NCBI RefSeq assembly: GCF_014192055.1
Contig: NZ_JACHXM010000027.1
Span: 1 to 49,479, forward strand
Reading direction: 5' to 3'
Source of the DNA: Halomonas organivorans
Lineage (GTDB): Bacteria > Pseudomonadota > Gammaproteobacteria > Pseudomonadales > Halomonadaceae
DNA: 49,479 bases
A program made the position numbers and the translations under genes. Each line of letters begins with the position of its first letter. Positions within the stretch are counted from its first letter, which is position 1. The notes under the pieces are model-generated. The model was given only the letters and a program-made list of their open reading frames with translations. It searched no databases and was not told the DNA's origin. Positions 13,750 through 21,107 of this stretch are shown here, piece by piece.

Positions 13750-14987
13750 GCCTGGCCGCTATGCATTGGGCTCGGCAGTCGATGAAGACGCTGCCGTCCG
13801 AGATCCGCACCCCGTCGCGGCTGGCGCTGATGCTGCTGGCTGACTACGCCGACGAGGACCATGTGTGTTGGCCCTCCATCAGCACCATGGCCGAGGAGAT
13901 GGGGTGCTCCAACCGGAGTGTCCAGAGGGCCATCGATGCCCTCGAGGAACGCGGGCTGCTCACCGTGCACAAGCGCCAGGCGGCCAACGGTCGGCAGCAA
14001 TCCAACCGCTACCGCCTGGCCGTAGGTGCAGGGTGTCAATCTGTCACCCCTACTACATCTGACCAGCCGGCATCCGCTCCCCAGGGTGACAACCTGACAC
14101 CCTCCGAGGGTGACAAATTGACAGGGGAGGGTGACACCGGTGACAGGGGGAGGGTGACACCGGTGTCACCCCTTGAATCTACCACTAGGACTCTAACCCC
14201 CTCTCACTCTGACGCGGACGCGAGCGATTCGCGGGGCGTGTTCGGCCAGGGCCTCGACGACGATGGCCAGCCGCTGGTCACCCCGGCCGATTCCGTCGAC
14301 CCCGAGCCGCCCCTGGCTGGCCACCGTCAGCGCCAGCAGCCGATGACCCTGGACTGGGAGCCGGACACCGCCACCTGGCAGCGCGCCTGCTGGGAGCGTG
14401 GGCTGGCGCCCGATGCCGACGTGCACCAGGCCCTGCTCGACTTCCGTGAGCACTTCGCCGCCCAGCCCGGGCGTACCGCCACCACTGCCGACTGGACTCG
14501 CCGGTTTGCCCGTTGGGTCCACGAGAACCTGCGCCGCCAGGCGCCCGCCACTGGAGGACACCCCCATGCCTCACGCCATGCCGGAGCTGCTGGCACAGCA
14601 GACCCAGCGGATCAACGCCGGCGAGTCCGCGAACAGCTCGCCGACCCGAACGACACCAGCTGGGCCGACGGCTGGTGGCCAACCGAAGGCGGAGACGGCG
14701 CCGAGGGACCAGGTGCTGGCGCTGGTGAGCCAGGTGTTCACCCGGCTGGCGGCCCTGTACCCACGGACCTGGGAGAGCGCGTTTCCCAGCGACCAGGTGC
14801 TGGCGCTGAGCAAGCGCGAGATGGCCATGGAGCTGGCCCGGTGGCAGGCGCTGCCGACCCGGCGGGTGATCGAGCGGGCGATGAGCGAGCTGAAGCGCGA
14901 GGGGAATACCTGGCCGCCGACGATCCCGGTGCTGATCAAGCTGCTGGCGCCTACGCCGGAGGACTTCGGCATGCCGGCTGTCGCTGA
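13746..14987 (+). CDS. Replication initiator, O/DnaT-like
   Basis: The N-terminus carries a winged-helix domain of the phage O/RepA type at about residues 1-95 (RLALMLLADYADEDHVCWPS, then MGCSNRSVQRAIDALEERGL). A linker is encoded by the iteron array (residues about 96-142). A DnaT-like domain follows at about 195-265 (WQRACWERGLAPDADVHQAL, ARWVHENLRRQ), then a motif TSWADGWWP near 300. It would bind the origin and load helicase with the P-like protein. The frame stays open for 413 codons and overlaps the P-like gene by 422 nt; the last 100 residues are Gly/Ala/Pro-rich and may be only an open shadow. Confidence 0.8.
   Translation: MSLAAMHWARQSMKTLPSEIRTPSRLALMLLADYADEDHVCWPSISTMAEEMGCSNRSVQRAIDALEERGLLTVHKRQAANGRQQSNRYRLAVGAGCQSVTPTTSDQPASAPQGDNLTPSEGDKLTGEGDTGDRGRVTPVSPLESTTRTLTPSHSDADASDSRGVFGQGLDDDGQPLVTPADSVDPEPPLAGHRQRQQPMTLDWEPDTATWQRACWERGLAPDADVHQALLDFREHFAAQPGRTATTADWTRRFARWVHENLRRQAPATGGHPHASRHAGAAGTADPADQRRRVREQLADPNDTSWADGWWPTEGGDGAEGPGAGAGEPGVHPAGGPVPTDLGERVSQRPGAGAEQARDGHGAGPVAGAADPAGDRAGDERAEARGEYLAADDPGADQAAGAYAGGLRHAGCR
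14031..14171. other. Putative replication origin (iterons inside initiator gene)
   Basis: Five related repeats built on GGGTGACA lie within the initiator gene: GGGTGTCAATCTGTCACCC (14031-14049), GGGTGACAACCTGACACCC (14084-14102), GGGTGACAAATTGACAGGG (14108-14126), GGGTGACACCGGTGACAGGG (14129-14148) and the perfect palindrome GGGTGACACCGGTGTCACCC (14152-14171). The last four are spaced 21-24 bp, two helical turns. A less G+C-rich stretch follows. Lambda has its origin iterons inside O in the same way. Confidence 0.72.
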
Positions 14988-15357
14988 GGCCTGGCGCGAG
15001 GTGACGGACCACGCCCACCAACCGCGACAGCACCGCTGGAGCCACGAGGCGGTGCGCATGGCCGGCAACGCCACCGGCTGGTGGGAGCTGACCCACACCC
15101 GAACCAAGAGCCGCATCGAGGCCGCCGAACGCCGCTTCGCTAAGCACTACCAGGCCCTGGTCAATCGGGTGATGGCCGGCGAAACGCTGACCGAGCGCCA
15201 GCTGCTCGAGCACGACGGCAGCCGCTCACCGGCGGAACTGGCCGAGCGAGCCGGGCGAGAGGAGGCGCAGCGCCGCGCGGAGGCCGCCGGGCTGAAACAA
15301 CGCATGAGTGGCCGCGAGGGGCTGGCTGCCCTGCGTGGCGCATTGGGAGGGAGGTGA
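14566..15357 (+). CDS. Replication protein, lambda P-like helicase loader
   Basis: The 263-residue protein starts MPHAMPELLAQQTQRINAGE behind GGAGG. From about residue 48 it follows the lambda P layout: VLALVSQVFTRLAALYPRTW, a helical middle (REMAMELARWQALPTRRVIE), then TWPPTIPVLIKLL. The C-terminus is charged and helical (RVMAGETLTERQLLEHD). P-like proteins recruit host DnaB to the O-ori complex. The first 140 codons overlap the open frame of the initiator gene in another phase. Confidence 0.82.
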   Translation: MPHAMPELLAQQTQRINAGESANSSPTRTTPAGPTAGGQPKAETAPRDQVLALVSQVFTRLAALYPRTWESAFPSDQVLALSKREMAMELARWQALPTRRVIERAMSELKREGNTWPPTIPVLIKLLAPTPEDFGMPAVAEAWREVTDHAHQPRQHRWSHEAVRMAGNATGWWELTHTRTKSRIEAAERRFAKHYQALVNRVMAGETLTERQLLEHDGSRSPAELAERAGREEAQRRAEAAGLKQRMSGREGLAALRGALGGR

Positions 15358-15359
15358 TC

Positions 15360-15689
15360 ATGAGCATCAAGCGAATCCTGCAGGCCATCGGCGGCGAGCG
15401 CCTGGACCTGTGCAGCCAATCAGAGCTGCTCGAGATCATCGAGTTGGCGGACATCGCCCACGACCTCGGCGGCGGACATTACGACGTTCTCCGCTGCTGC
15501 CACAGCGAGGGCCCAGTCCGCGACGGCGACGTCCCCAGCAAGGCCCATCGTGACGATCTCCTGGAGGTCGGGGCCATCGCCAAGGTGGTGGTGCGCGGCG
15601 AGGACGGTTTCAACGCCTGCACCTATCGCGGTCGGGAATTGATGAAGGCGATGGAGGCGCTGCCGCCTGTCGCGCCGGGGAGGGACTAG
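15360..15689 (+). CDS. Hypothetical protein
   Basis: The 109-residue protein MSIKRILQAIGGERLDLCSQ has possible winged-helix features (SELLEIIELADIAHDLGGGH, then YRGRELMKAMEAL). ATG 15360 is preferred since GGGAGG lies at optimal distance; a GTG at 15354 overlaps the P-like stop. No family recognised. Confidence 0.68.
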   Translation: MSIKRILQAIGGERLDLCSQSELLEIIELADIAHDLGGGHYDVLRCCHSEGPVRDGDVPSKAHRDDLLEVGAIAKVVVRGEDGFNACTYRGRELMKAMEALPPVAPGRD

Positions 15690-15691
15690 CC

Positions 15692-16033
15692 ATGACCGCA
15701 TTGATGCAACCCACCGGCAACGAAGTCTCCCGCGAAGGGCTCGACGACGTTCGCCGCTCCGGTCGTGCCGCTCACCAGCAGGTCAGGATCATGGCCGCCC
15801 TCTACTGGTGCGCCAAGGGGGAGGGTTGGACCCGTCAAGAGCTTGCAGAGCTGCCGGGGATCCCGCTTTCCAGCGTTTGCCCGCGCTGCCATGAGCTGCT
15901 CGCTCTCCAACTGATCGATGTGATCGGGACCGTGGGCAAGCCGGCCCGGCAGGTGCTGGGCATCACCGACAAGGGCATCGACTGGCTGATGACAGTGATG
16001 TCCGTAGACCAGGAGGGCCAGGACGATGCCTGA
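15692..16033 (+). CDS. Predicted wHTH small protein
   Basis: The 113-residue protein has a likely winged-helix segment (QVRIMAALYWCAKGEGWTRQ, ELAELPGIPLSSVCPRCHEL, then RQVLGITDKGIDWL) reminiscent of MarR-type folds. A GGAGGG SD precedes the ATG. It overlaps the next start by 8 bp. DNA binding is inferred from pattern only. Confidence 0.65.
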   Translation: MTALMQPTGNEVSREGLDDVRRSGRAAHQQVRIMAALYWCAKGEGWTRQELAELPGIPLSSVCPRCHELLALQLIDVIGTVGKPARQVLGITDKGIDWLMTVMSVDQEGQDDA

Positions 16034-16349
16034 CACCACCATCACCCTCGACCGCGCGATTCTGCTGACGCTGGCGCGTGCCGGCGGCCCGGATACCGGG
16101 CTGACCGTCAATCATCTGTGGCGGCGGCTGACCAATGCCTGCGGTGCTGGTCCTAGCTGGCGCATGGTCGCCAACACCGTCACCCGGCTGCATCGCGGGG
16201 GCTATATCGAGACCCTGGTCGACGAGCAGATCGGCGAGGACTGCCACCCCCTGTTCTCGCTCACCGCTGCCGGCCGTGCGCTGGCGCTCCAATCCCAGCA
16301 GCTGCGCCCGCAGGGCCTCAAGGAGTTCCTCGATGGCGAGCGTGCATGA
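16026..16349 (+). CDS. Predicted wHTH small protein
   Basis: The 107-residue protein (MPDTTITLDRAILLTLARAG) reads like a second winged helix (TVNHLWRRLTNACGAGPSWR, MVANTVTRLHRGGYIETLVD, then FSLTAAGRALAL). It resembles its upstream neighbour in layout. Target unknown. Confidence 0.66.
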   Translation: MPDTTITLDRAILLTLARAGGPDTGLTVNHLWRRLTNACGAGPSWRMVANTVTRLHRGGYIETLVDEQIGEDCHPLFSLTAAGRALALQSQQLRPQGLKEFLDGERA

Positions 16350-16563
16350 CACGGCGGTGGCGGACGGGCTGTTCGCCGCCCAGCACGACATCAGCCTCGG
16401 CGAGGCCACGGCCTACCGCCGGGGCGGGGAAGCCCGCCAGCGTGGCGCCCGGCTCTACGCCGAGGCGCTGAGCACCTACGACGCCTGGTATGCCGCTGGC
16501 TGGCACGACCGGGACATGGCCATGGGCAACCGGATGATCCAGGCCCTGGGGGTGGCGGCATGA
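16333..16563 (+). CDS. Hypothetical protein
   Basis: The 76-residue protein MASVHDTAVADGLFAAQHDI starts at 16333 behind AAGGAG, inside the end of the previous gene. It is small, helical and charged, with no recognised family. Its stop overlaps the next start (ATGA). Confidence 0.66.
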   Translation: MASVHDTAVADGLFAAQHDISLGEATAYRRGGEARQRGARLYAEALSTYDAWYAAGWHDRDMAMGNRMIQALGVAA

Positions 16564-17303
16564 CGACCTCTCGCGACATCGACAACCGCATCCGCCTGTC
16601 CAAGTGGCAGGCCAAGGTGCTGACGGGGGTGGTCTCGGAGCACCGCCAGACCCGCCGCGGCGTGCCGATCATGATCCTGCAGGCCTACTGCAACGCCAGG
16701 GCCACGGCGGAGCAGGATCGCGTGCTCAACGCGCTGGTGGAGTTGCGCCGCCTCGAGCTCGTCGTGGTGACCGGTGAGGCGGTGTGGCCCTCGCCCGGCT
16801 GGATGGAGCGGGTCCACCCCGAGACGGCGACCGATGATGCGCCGACGAACCACTCTGCCGCCGACAACCTGCCGCCGGTGCGCCCCAAGAGCCGGGACAC
16901 CCTGCGCCCGGCCGTCGGTGGTGCGCCCAAGCCGGTGACGCGCCCGGCCCAGCCCAAGGGCTGTGACGCCTGCGCCAGCCCCCCGGGGCAGCATCACGCG
17001 CCGGAGTGCCCGGCGGTCAATGCCTACCAGGCGGGGCGGATTCCGGAGGCCCCGGAGGTGGCCGGTGACGGTGCGGGGCAGGCACTCCCGGCCATCGAGT
17101 ATCCCGCCAGCGTCGAGCGCATCCATCCCGAGGAGGGCGTCACCATCCCGCCCGAGCTGTTCAACCGCTGTGCGGCGATGCACCTGACCCTGCTCGAGCA
17201 GGCCCGGGAGGACTACGCCCAGGGCAACCAGGACGCCGGCCAGGAGCTGCGCTGGCTGATCGAAACCGGGGAGCAGCTGCTGGCTGCAGGGGGTGGGGCA
17301 TGA
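16560..17303 (+). CDS. Hypothetical protein with Pro-rich linker
   Basis: This 247-residue protein has an N-terminal helical or wHTH-like part (about 1-70), a long Pro/Ala-rich linker with two Cys near residue 140 (GCDACASPPGQHHAPEC), and a helical C-terminus (LTLLEQAREDYAQGNQDAGQ). The Cys/His cluster could hold a zinc. No family recognised. Confidence 0.68.
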   Translation: MTTSRDIDNRIRLSKWQAKVLTGVVSEHRQTRRGVPIMILQAYCNARATAEQDRVLNALVELRRLELVVVTGEAVWPSPGWMERVHPETATDDAPTNHSAADNLPPVRPKSRDTLRPAVGGAPKPVTRPAQPKGCDACASPPGQHHAPECPAVNAYQAGRIPEAPEVAGDGAGQALPAIEYPASVERIHPEEGVTIPPELFNRCAAMHLTLLEQAREDYAQGNQDAGQELRWLIETGEQLLAAGGGA

Positions 17304-17662
17304 ACGTCATCCGTCGAGTTTACGACCGGCTGACTGGGGTGCTGGGCTATGACCGCCGCGGGAAGCGCATACGTGCTGGTGACCCCGTGATGCTGGTCGG
17401 TGAGGAGATCGTCCCCGAGTTGTCTGGCCTCGTGGCCAGGGTGCTTTGCAAGTCGTCTCCCAAGTCGAAGGCGGAACGCAGGCACTGGGGGCGTGCTTCC
17501 TGGGTGCGCATCGAGATCGAAGGTTATACGAGAACCGGCCGCTGCCAGTGCCATGACCTGGTGCGGCTCGAGGAAGGTGACGACGCCAGCTGGCGCCAGG
17601 TCAGCGAGTCCACCGGATGGAAGCCGAGCAGCATCACCCAGCCCGACGAGGTGCCGGCATGA
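17300..17662 (+). CDS. Hypothetical protein
   Basis: The 120-residue protein MNVIRRVYDRLTGVLGYDRR contains a beta-rich domain typical of small SH3-like or KOW-like barrels (IRAGDPVMLVGEEIVPELSG, then ASWVRIEIEGYTRTGRCQCH). The fold is a guess. It is coupled to both neighbours by 4-bp overlaps. Confidence 0.65.
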   Translation: MNVIRRVYDRLTGVLGYDRRGKRIRAGDPVMLVGEEIVPELSGLVARVLCKSSPKSKAERRHWGRASWVRIEIEGYTRTGRCQCHDLVRLEEGDDASWRQVSESTGWKPSSITQPDEVPA

Positions 17663-17949
17663 CGGCCGAGATGAAGGGCGGCCGGCTGGCGCGGGAAGCC
17701 GCGATGCTCGGCGGACTGCCGGTGTTCGGGCGCTACCTCGATGCCCGCCGCCGGCGCCAGCACGGCATGACCGAGGCCCAGCTGCCGGACGGCACCCACA
17801 CCCCGGAGGACGCCGCCGATGCGATCCGCCAGGCGTGCGGCGTCGTCAGCCGTGCTGAGCTGGATCACGACGAGGAAGCCGCGGCGATGTTCCGCAGGAT
17901 CGTCGCCGACTTCGGCAACTGGAAGCGCAGGAGGGAGGGCGCATGCTGA
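17659..17949 (+). CDS. Conserved phage protein of unknown function
   Basis: The 96-residue protein MTAEMKGGRLAREAAMLGGL has a composition seen in small phage proteins of the replication-nin segment, with the segment DAADAIRQACGVVSRAELDH and a helical C-terminus (EAAAMFRRIVADFGNW). I recognise the type but no function. ATG 17659 overlaps the upstream stop. Confidence 0.68.
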   Translation: MTAEMKGGRLAREAAMLGGLPVFGRYLDARRRRQHGMTEAQLPDGTHTPEDAADAIRQACGVVSRAELDHDEEAAAMFRRIVADFGNWKRRREGAC

Positions 17950-17965
17950 GCACTCGCGCCAGCGT

Positions 17966-18014
17966 CATATCCCCTATGGCGGATAATTGCCGATTATCCC
18001 CCGCAGCGGATATG
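17966..18014. repeat. Nested dyad-symmetric element before the phosphatase gene
   Basis: GGATAAT (17981-17987) and ATTATCC (17993-17999) form an inner inverted repeat; CATATCC (17966-17972) and GGATATG (18008-18014) form an outer one. Both are centred exactly on 17990. There is no T run, so it is more likely a protein-binding site or RNA structure than a terminator. Confidence 0.6.
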
Positions 18015-18073
18015 AGCGAGCCCCAAGAGAAGCCCCGGGATGCCCGGTACCACAACGACCCGAGGAGGCGGTG

Positions 18074-18739
18074 ATGATCCAACGGCATGAGGCCAACACG
18101 CAGGGCCGCGATTTCTTCGTCGGCGACATCCACGGCCAGATGGATCTACTGGACTCAGAAATGAGCCGAGTGGGGTTCGACAAGGGCCGGGATCGCCTAT
18201 TCAGCGTGGGCGACCTGATCGACCGTGGTGCTCGGTCGCTCGACTGCCTGTCGCTTGCGTTCGAGCCCTGGTTCCACGGCGTGCGCGGCAACCACGAGAT
18301 GCTGGCGCTCAACGCCCTGTTGATCGACAACGAGGGAGACTGGATGCCCCACGAGCTGTGGATGTCGAACGGCGGCACCTGGGCGTTGGGCGAGAATCTC
18401 CGCGAGGTGAAGGCGACCCTCGAGGCGGCTCTGGAGCATCTGCCGTATGCCCGCGAGGTGGAGGTAGACGGGCAGCGTATCGGAATGGTCCACGCCGAGC
18501 CGCCCAAGGACTGGGCGACGCTGTGGCAGGTCGATGGGCCGAACCGGGTGCAGATGGTATGGGGCAGGACGCGCATTCAACAGCAGGACGAGACGCCGGT
18601 GATCGGCATCGATGCCGTGGTGGTCGGCCACACCATCGTCGGCGCGCCCACCCAGCTCGGCAACGTCCACTACATCGACACCGGGGCATTCCACACCGGC
18701 CGGCTGACGCTGATCGAAGCGCGGGAGCTGCTGGCATGA
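18074..18739 (+). CDS. ninI: Lambda NinI-like Ser/Thr protein phosphatase
   Basis: This 221-residue metallophosphatase has the same length as the lambda phosphatase. Metal-site motifs are GDIHG (17-21), GDLIDRG (46-52), GNHE (72-75) and a late VVGHT with further His. It dephosphorylates Ser/Thr (and Tyr/His) in the lambda enzyme; its phage role is unclear. ATG 18074 follows GAGGAGG. Its location in the late part of the early-right operon matches the lambda nin region. Confidence 0.92.
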   Translation: MIQRHEANTQGRDFFVGDIHGQMDLLDSEMSRVGFDKGRDRLFSVGDLIDRGARSLDCLSLAFEPWFHGVRGNHEMLALNALLIDNEGDWMPHELWMSNGGTWALGENLREVKATLEAALEHLPYAREVEVDGQRIGMVHAEPPKDWATLWQVDGPNRVQMVWGRTRIQQQDETPVIGIDAVVVGHTIVGAPTQLGNVHYIDTGAFHTGRLTLIEARELLA

Positions 18740-19299
18740 GCTCACGCACCTATGGCCGGGGTCCTGTCCGGCGGAAGCCCACCGCCGACGGCAAGCCTCG
18801 CCGCAAGCCGGTCGATTGGGAAGGCCAGGAGCAGGCTGTGGTGATGCGCTGGCTCCTCGGCGAGAAGATGCGCGGTACCGCGGTGGGCCAGCTCTACGAC
18901 GCCACCTATCACGTGCCCAACGGCGGGTATCGGCTGGGCAAGGAAGCGGGGCGGATGAAGCAGCAGGGCGTGAAGGCTGGGGTAAGCGACCTGGTGGTGA
19001 TGGATGCGCGGGGCGGATGGTTTGGGCTCTACCTCGAGTTCAAGGCCACACCGCCCAAGGATGCGGACCTGGCCGAGAGCCAGCGGGCGTGGCTGGCGCT
19101 GGCAAAGTCGCGCGGGTATCGACCGGCGCTGGCGCGGGGCTTCGAAGAAGCGAAGCGGGTGCTTCGGGAGTATGCCAGCTGGCCGCGCACCCACGTGGTG
19201 GGCGAGCGAGAACGATTTGTGCTGGAGAACGGCTCGGAATGGCAACGGGGAGACGATGATGGCGATGGCAGCACTGGCGCAGACCGAGGGGAGCAATAG
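18736..19299 (+). CDS. VRR-NUC domain nuclease
   Basis: The 187-residue protein contains a VRR-NUC-type PD-(D/E)XK nuclease core at about residues 25-135: VPNGGYR, KQQGVKAGVSDLVVMDARGG, then LYLEFKA (E-x-K). In phages such proteins act at branched DNA, in the place of a RusA-type resolvase. ATG 18736 overlaps the phosphatase stop. The C-terminus is acidic and probably disordered. Confidence 0.85.
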   Translation: MSSRTYGRGPVRRKPTADGKPRRKPVDWEGQEQAVVMRWLLGEKMRGTAVGQLYDATYHVPNGGYRLGKEAGRMKQQGVKAGVSDLVVMDARGGWFGLYLEFKATPPKDADLAESQRAWLALAKSRGYRPALARGFEEAKRVLREYASWPRTHVVGERERFVLENGSEWQRGDDDGDGSTGADRGEQ

Positions 19300-19300
19300 C

Positions 19301-20047
19301 GTGACGGCACAGACCAGGGATTACGAGCGCATGGGCATCTGGCGGCTGCGTGAGCTGGCGCGCCAGCAGCACCCGGAGCACGACGACGAGGCGACGCGCG
19401 TGTTCGTGCGTCGGGTCCTCGACATGGAGGTGGAGCGCCGCACGCTGCACGGCACCGACCACCTGCAGGGGATCGGCGGCAGCCCGATCGCCCCGGGGCA
19501 TGCGCCCGGCGGCACGGACATCGCCCGGGAGCCGCTGGCCACCCTCTACGACCGCGGCATCCGCTACCACGAGAGCCACGAGGCCGTGCGCCGCTGGCTG
19601 GCCTGGGCGAACATCCCCGAGCGCCAGCTGCTGGCGCTGCTGATCCAGGCCCGCAAGCTGGACCGCCGCGCCCATGGCAGCGAGTGGGCGGCGAGCTATC
19701 ACCAGATTGCCGCCGACATCGCCCGCTATGCTCACCTGCTGGGGTTCGATGGCAGTGTGGCCGCGGGTCGTGCGTTCGACTGCATCGAGGAGCGCGCGGT
19801 AGAGCAGGGCGGCCGGCGCCAGCTGCAAGTGGTGCCGCGCAGCGAGGAGGAGCGCGCGGCGCTGGCCGATCGGCACGCCCAGGGCCAGGAGGGCGGCCGC
19901 CGCCGGGTGCGCACCGCGCACCAGGTCCCGGCGTTCAAGAACGGGCAGGCGATCAAGGACGCGGCGAAGTCTGCCAAGGCGCAGCTGATCTTTTTGGCCA
20001 AGCTTGGAGGCAGTCACGAATCCGATGGCAGAGGCCAGCCGGTATAA
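19301..20047 (+). CDS. Unknown protein in the Q antiterminator position
   Basis: The 248-residue protein begins at GTG 19301, two bases after the nuclease stop, behind GGGGAG; ATG 19256 or 19259 would add 14-15 residues. It is charged and largely helical (ERMGIWRLRELARQQHPEHD, AVRRWLAWANIPERQLLALL) with a basic C-terminus. It is the last early-right gene and lies upstream of the late promoter region, as Q does in lambda. I see no decisive Q motif, so the role is positional inference. Confidence 0.6.
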   Translation: MTAQTRDYERMGIWRLRELARQQHPEHDDEATRVFVRRVLDMEVERRTLHGTDHLQGIGGSPIAPGHAPGGTDIAREPLATLYDRGIRYHESHEAVRRWLAWANIPERQLLALLIQARKLDRRAHGSEWAASYHQIAADIARYAHLLGFDGSVAAGRAFDCIEERAVEQGGRRQLQVVPRSEEERAALADRHAQGQEGGRRRVRTAHQVPAFKNGQAIKDAAKSAKAQLIFLAKLGGSHESDGRGQPV

Positions 20048-20081
20048 CTTGAAGGTAGCTGCCTGAGAACTCTTAGGTCGA

Positions 20082-20111
20082 AAAAAAGCCCCCGCATGGA
20101 GCGAGGGCTTT
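20082..20111 (-). terminator. Bidirectional terminator between early genes and hicB
   Basis: AAAGCCCCCGC and GCGAGGGCTTT pair around a five-base loop. On the minus strand a run of seven T follows, making a strong terminator for hicAB. On the plus strand the T run is short, but it may also end the early-right transcript. Confidence 0.82.
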
Positions 20112-20134
20112 GTGGTTGCAGCGCAAGCGCTAGG

Positions 20135-20554
20135 TTAGGCGACTTCTACCTCAACCTCAACGCGGCGATGCATGGTGTCGAATGCGCGTTCGATCGCGGC
20201 CAATTTCGACTTGTGGTTGACGTCTAGCAGGCGATCAACCTGGGGAGCATGCACCCCCATTGCTCGAGCCAGATCCGCTTTTCGCCATCCTTGATCGAGC
20301 AATTGATTTGACAACAGCGCCTTGAGGGCTGTGCTCAAGGGTACGGCTACAAGTTGCTCACCTTCTTGGATAGAACTGGGGGTCGGGATGCGACGACGCT
20401 CGTCGATGTAGATCCCCAGGGTGGTTTCCAGAATTTCTACTGCGTTCTCCAAGGTTGCATCCACGGTTTCCGCGGCCGCAATGAACTCGGGTAGGTCCCG
20501 GCAGGTCGCCATGTATCCGACGGTGTCGGGAACTACATGGACTGCGTAGCGCAT
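20135..20554 (-). CDS. hicB: HicB antitoxin
   Basis: The 139-residue protein has the degenerate RNase H-like HicB fold (MRYAVHVVPDTVGYMATCRD, then LPEFIAAAETVDATLENAVE) at about residues 1-65. A C-terminal HTH follows (DQGWRKADLARAMGVHAPQV, about 85-125) that should bind the inverted repeat ahead of hicA. It neutralises HicA, whose gene lies upstream in the same direction across a 96-bp gap. Confidence 0.88.
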   Translation of the reverse strand: MRYAVHVVPDTVGYMATCRDLPEFIAAAETVDATLENAVEILETTLGIYIDERRRIPTPSSIQEGEQLVAVPLSTALKALLSNQLLDQGWRKADLARAMGVHAPQVDRLLDVNHKSKLAAIERAFDTMHRRVEVEVEVA

Positions 20555-20659
20555 AGCATCTCTCCATTTCTAGGCTGTTTAACTAACTCATTCACTCAGT
20601 TCTGAAAGTATTCATACGCGCTGTTCGTCGATGTTCAGGGTGGGGCCTCCTCAGAGGCC
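20555..20659 (-). promoter_or_regulatory. hicA-hicB gap with intercistronic hairpin
   Basis: The stretch contains a stable inverted repeat, GGGGCCTC paired with GAGGCCC, at 20643-20659, overlapping the hicA stop and without a T run. It may protect or attenuate the toxin transcript. The remaining less G+C-rich sequence could hold a separate hicB promoter, but I cannot place one firmly. Confidence 0.4.
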
Positions 20660-20830
20660 CAGTTGCTTGATGACCGTCTTCCTAACCCCTTCGCCGATTT
20701 CCTTGGCGCCGTGGTAGGGAATTGGAACCGTCTTTCCGTTGTAGGTCGCCTTCAAGCTGTGCCGTCCCTTGCCCTTGGTGACCTCAACCCCCTGCTGTTT
20801 TAGCCATCGAACGAACTCGCTGTATTTCAT
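20651..20830 (-). CDS. hicA: HicA mRNA interferase toxin
   Basis: This 59-residue HicA protein (MKYSEFVRWLKQQGVEVTKG) has the double-stranded RNA-binding-like fold and the catalytic His (H24 in GRHSLK). It cleaves mRNA when free of HicB. ATG 20830 gives the normal family start; GGAGG is very close before it. An alternative ATG at 20869 would add 13 residues. Toxin-first order is usual for hicAB. Confidence 0.88.
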   Translation of the reverse strand: MKYSEFVRWLKQQGVEVTKGKGRHSLKATYNGKTVPIPYHGAKEIGEGVRKTVIKQLGL

Positions 20831-20857
20831 ACCTCCTCCATTGGTGTCGATGAGGTA

Positions 20858-20895
20858 ATCATACAACACAAGTGTTTCTGTGACAACACTTGTGT
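20858..20895 (-). promoter_or_regulatory. hicAB promoter and operator
   Basis: Read leftward, TTGTCA (20886-20881) and TATGAT (20863-20858) are 17 bp apart and each matches consensus at five of six positions. A perfect inverted repeat, ACACAAGTGTT (20866-20876) and AACACTTGTGT (20885-20895), overlaps the -35 and spacer. This is where the HicB HTH should bind for autoregulation. Confidence 0.82.
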
Positions 20896-21107
20896 TTCAT
20901 TTCCCCGGTGGCCTTCTTCGCAGCCCTGGCCTTTCGTTCTAATCTCGATCGTTGCGACCGGTTATCCACAGAGGTAGCCGATTTCACACCATATATTGCG
21001 CTTTCTCCACGGTTGCGCTACTGTATCTGTAGCTTGGCGATCAATCCGCCAGGCGCCAGACATTACCACGGCCCGCCGGCTCACCCCGGCGGGCCGTTTG
21101 CGTTTGC
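20896..21107 (+). promoter_or_regulatory. Late leader region with candidate PR'
   Basis: This non-coding stretch separates hicAB from the tRNA. A perfect DnaA-box nonamer (TTATCCACA) lies at 20962-20970. A candidate late promoter is TTGCGC (20996-21001) with TACTGT (21019-21024), 17 bp apart, followed about 40 bp later by the 21068 terminator. The promoter-then-terminator order is that of the lambda Q-dependent late leader. The promoter elements are weak, so this is positional inference. Confidence 0.45.
21068..21100 (+). terminator. Strong hairpin upstream of the tRNA (tR'-like)
   Basis: ACGGCCCGCCGG (21068-21079) and CCGGCGGGCCGT (21086-21097) form a perfect 12-bp stem with a six-base loop, followed by TTTG. 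It would block late transcription unless antiterminated. It ends just ahead of the tRNA. Confidence 0.78.

Noticed and set aside
20962..20970. TTATCCACA, a perfect DnaA box, as a replication origin
   Set aside because: A single box without repeats or A+T-rich unwinding region; the iteron array at 14031-14171 is a far better origin.
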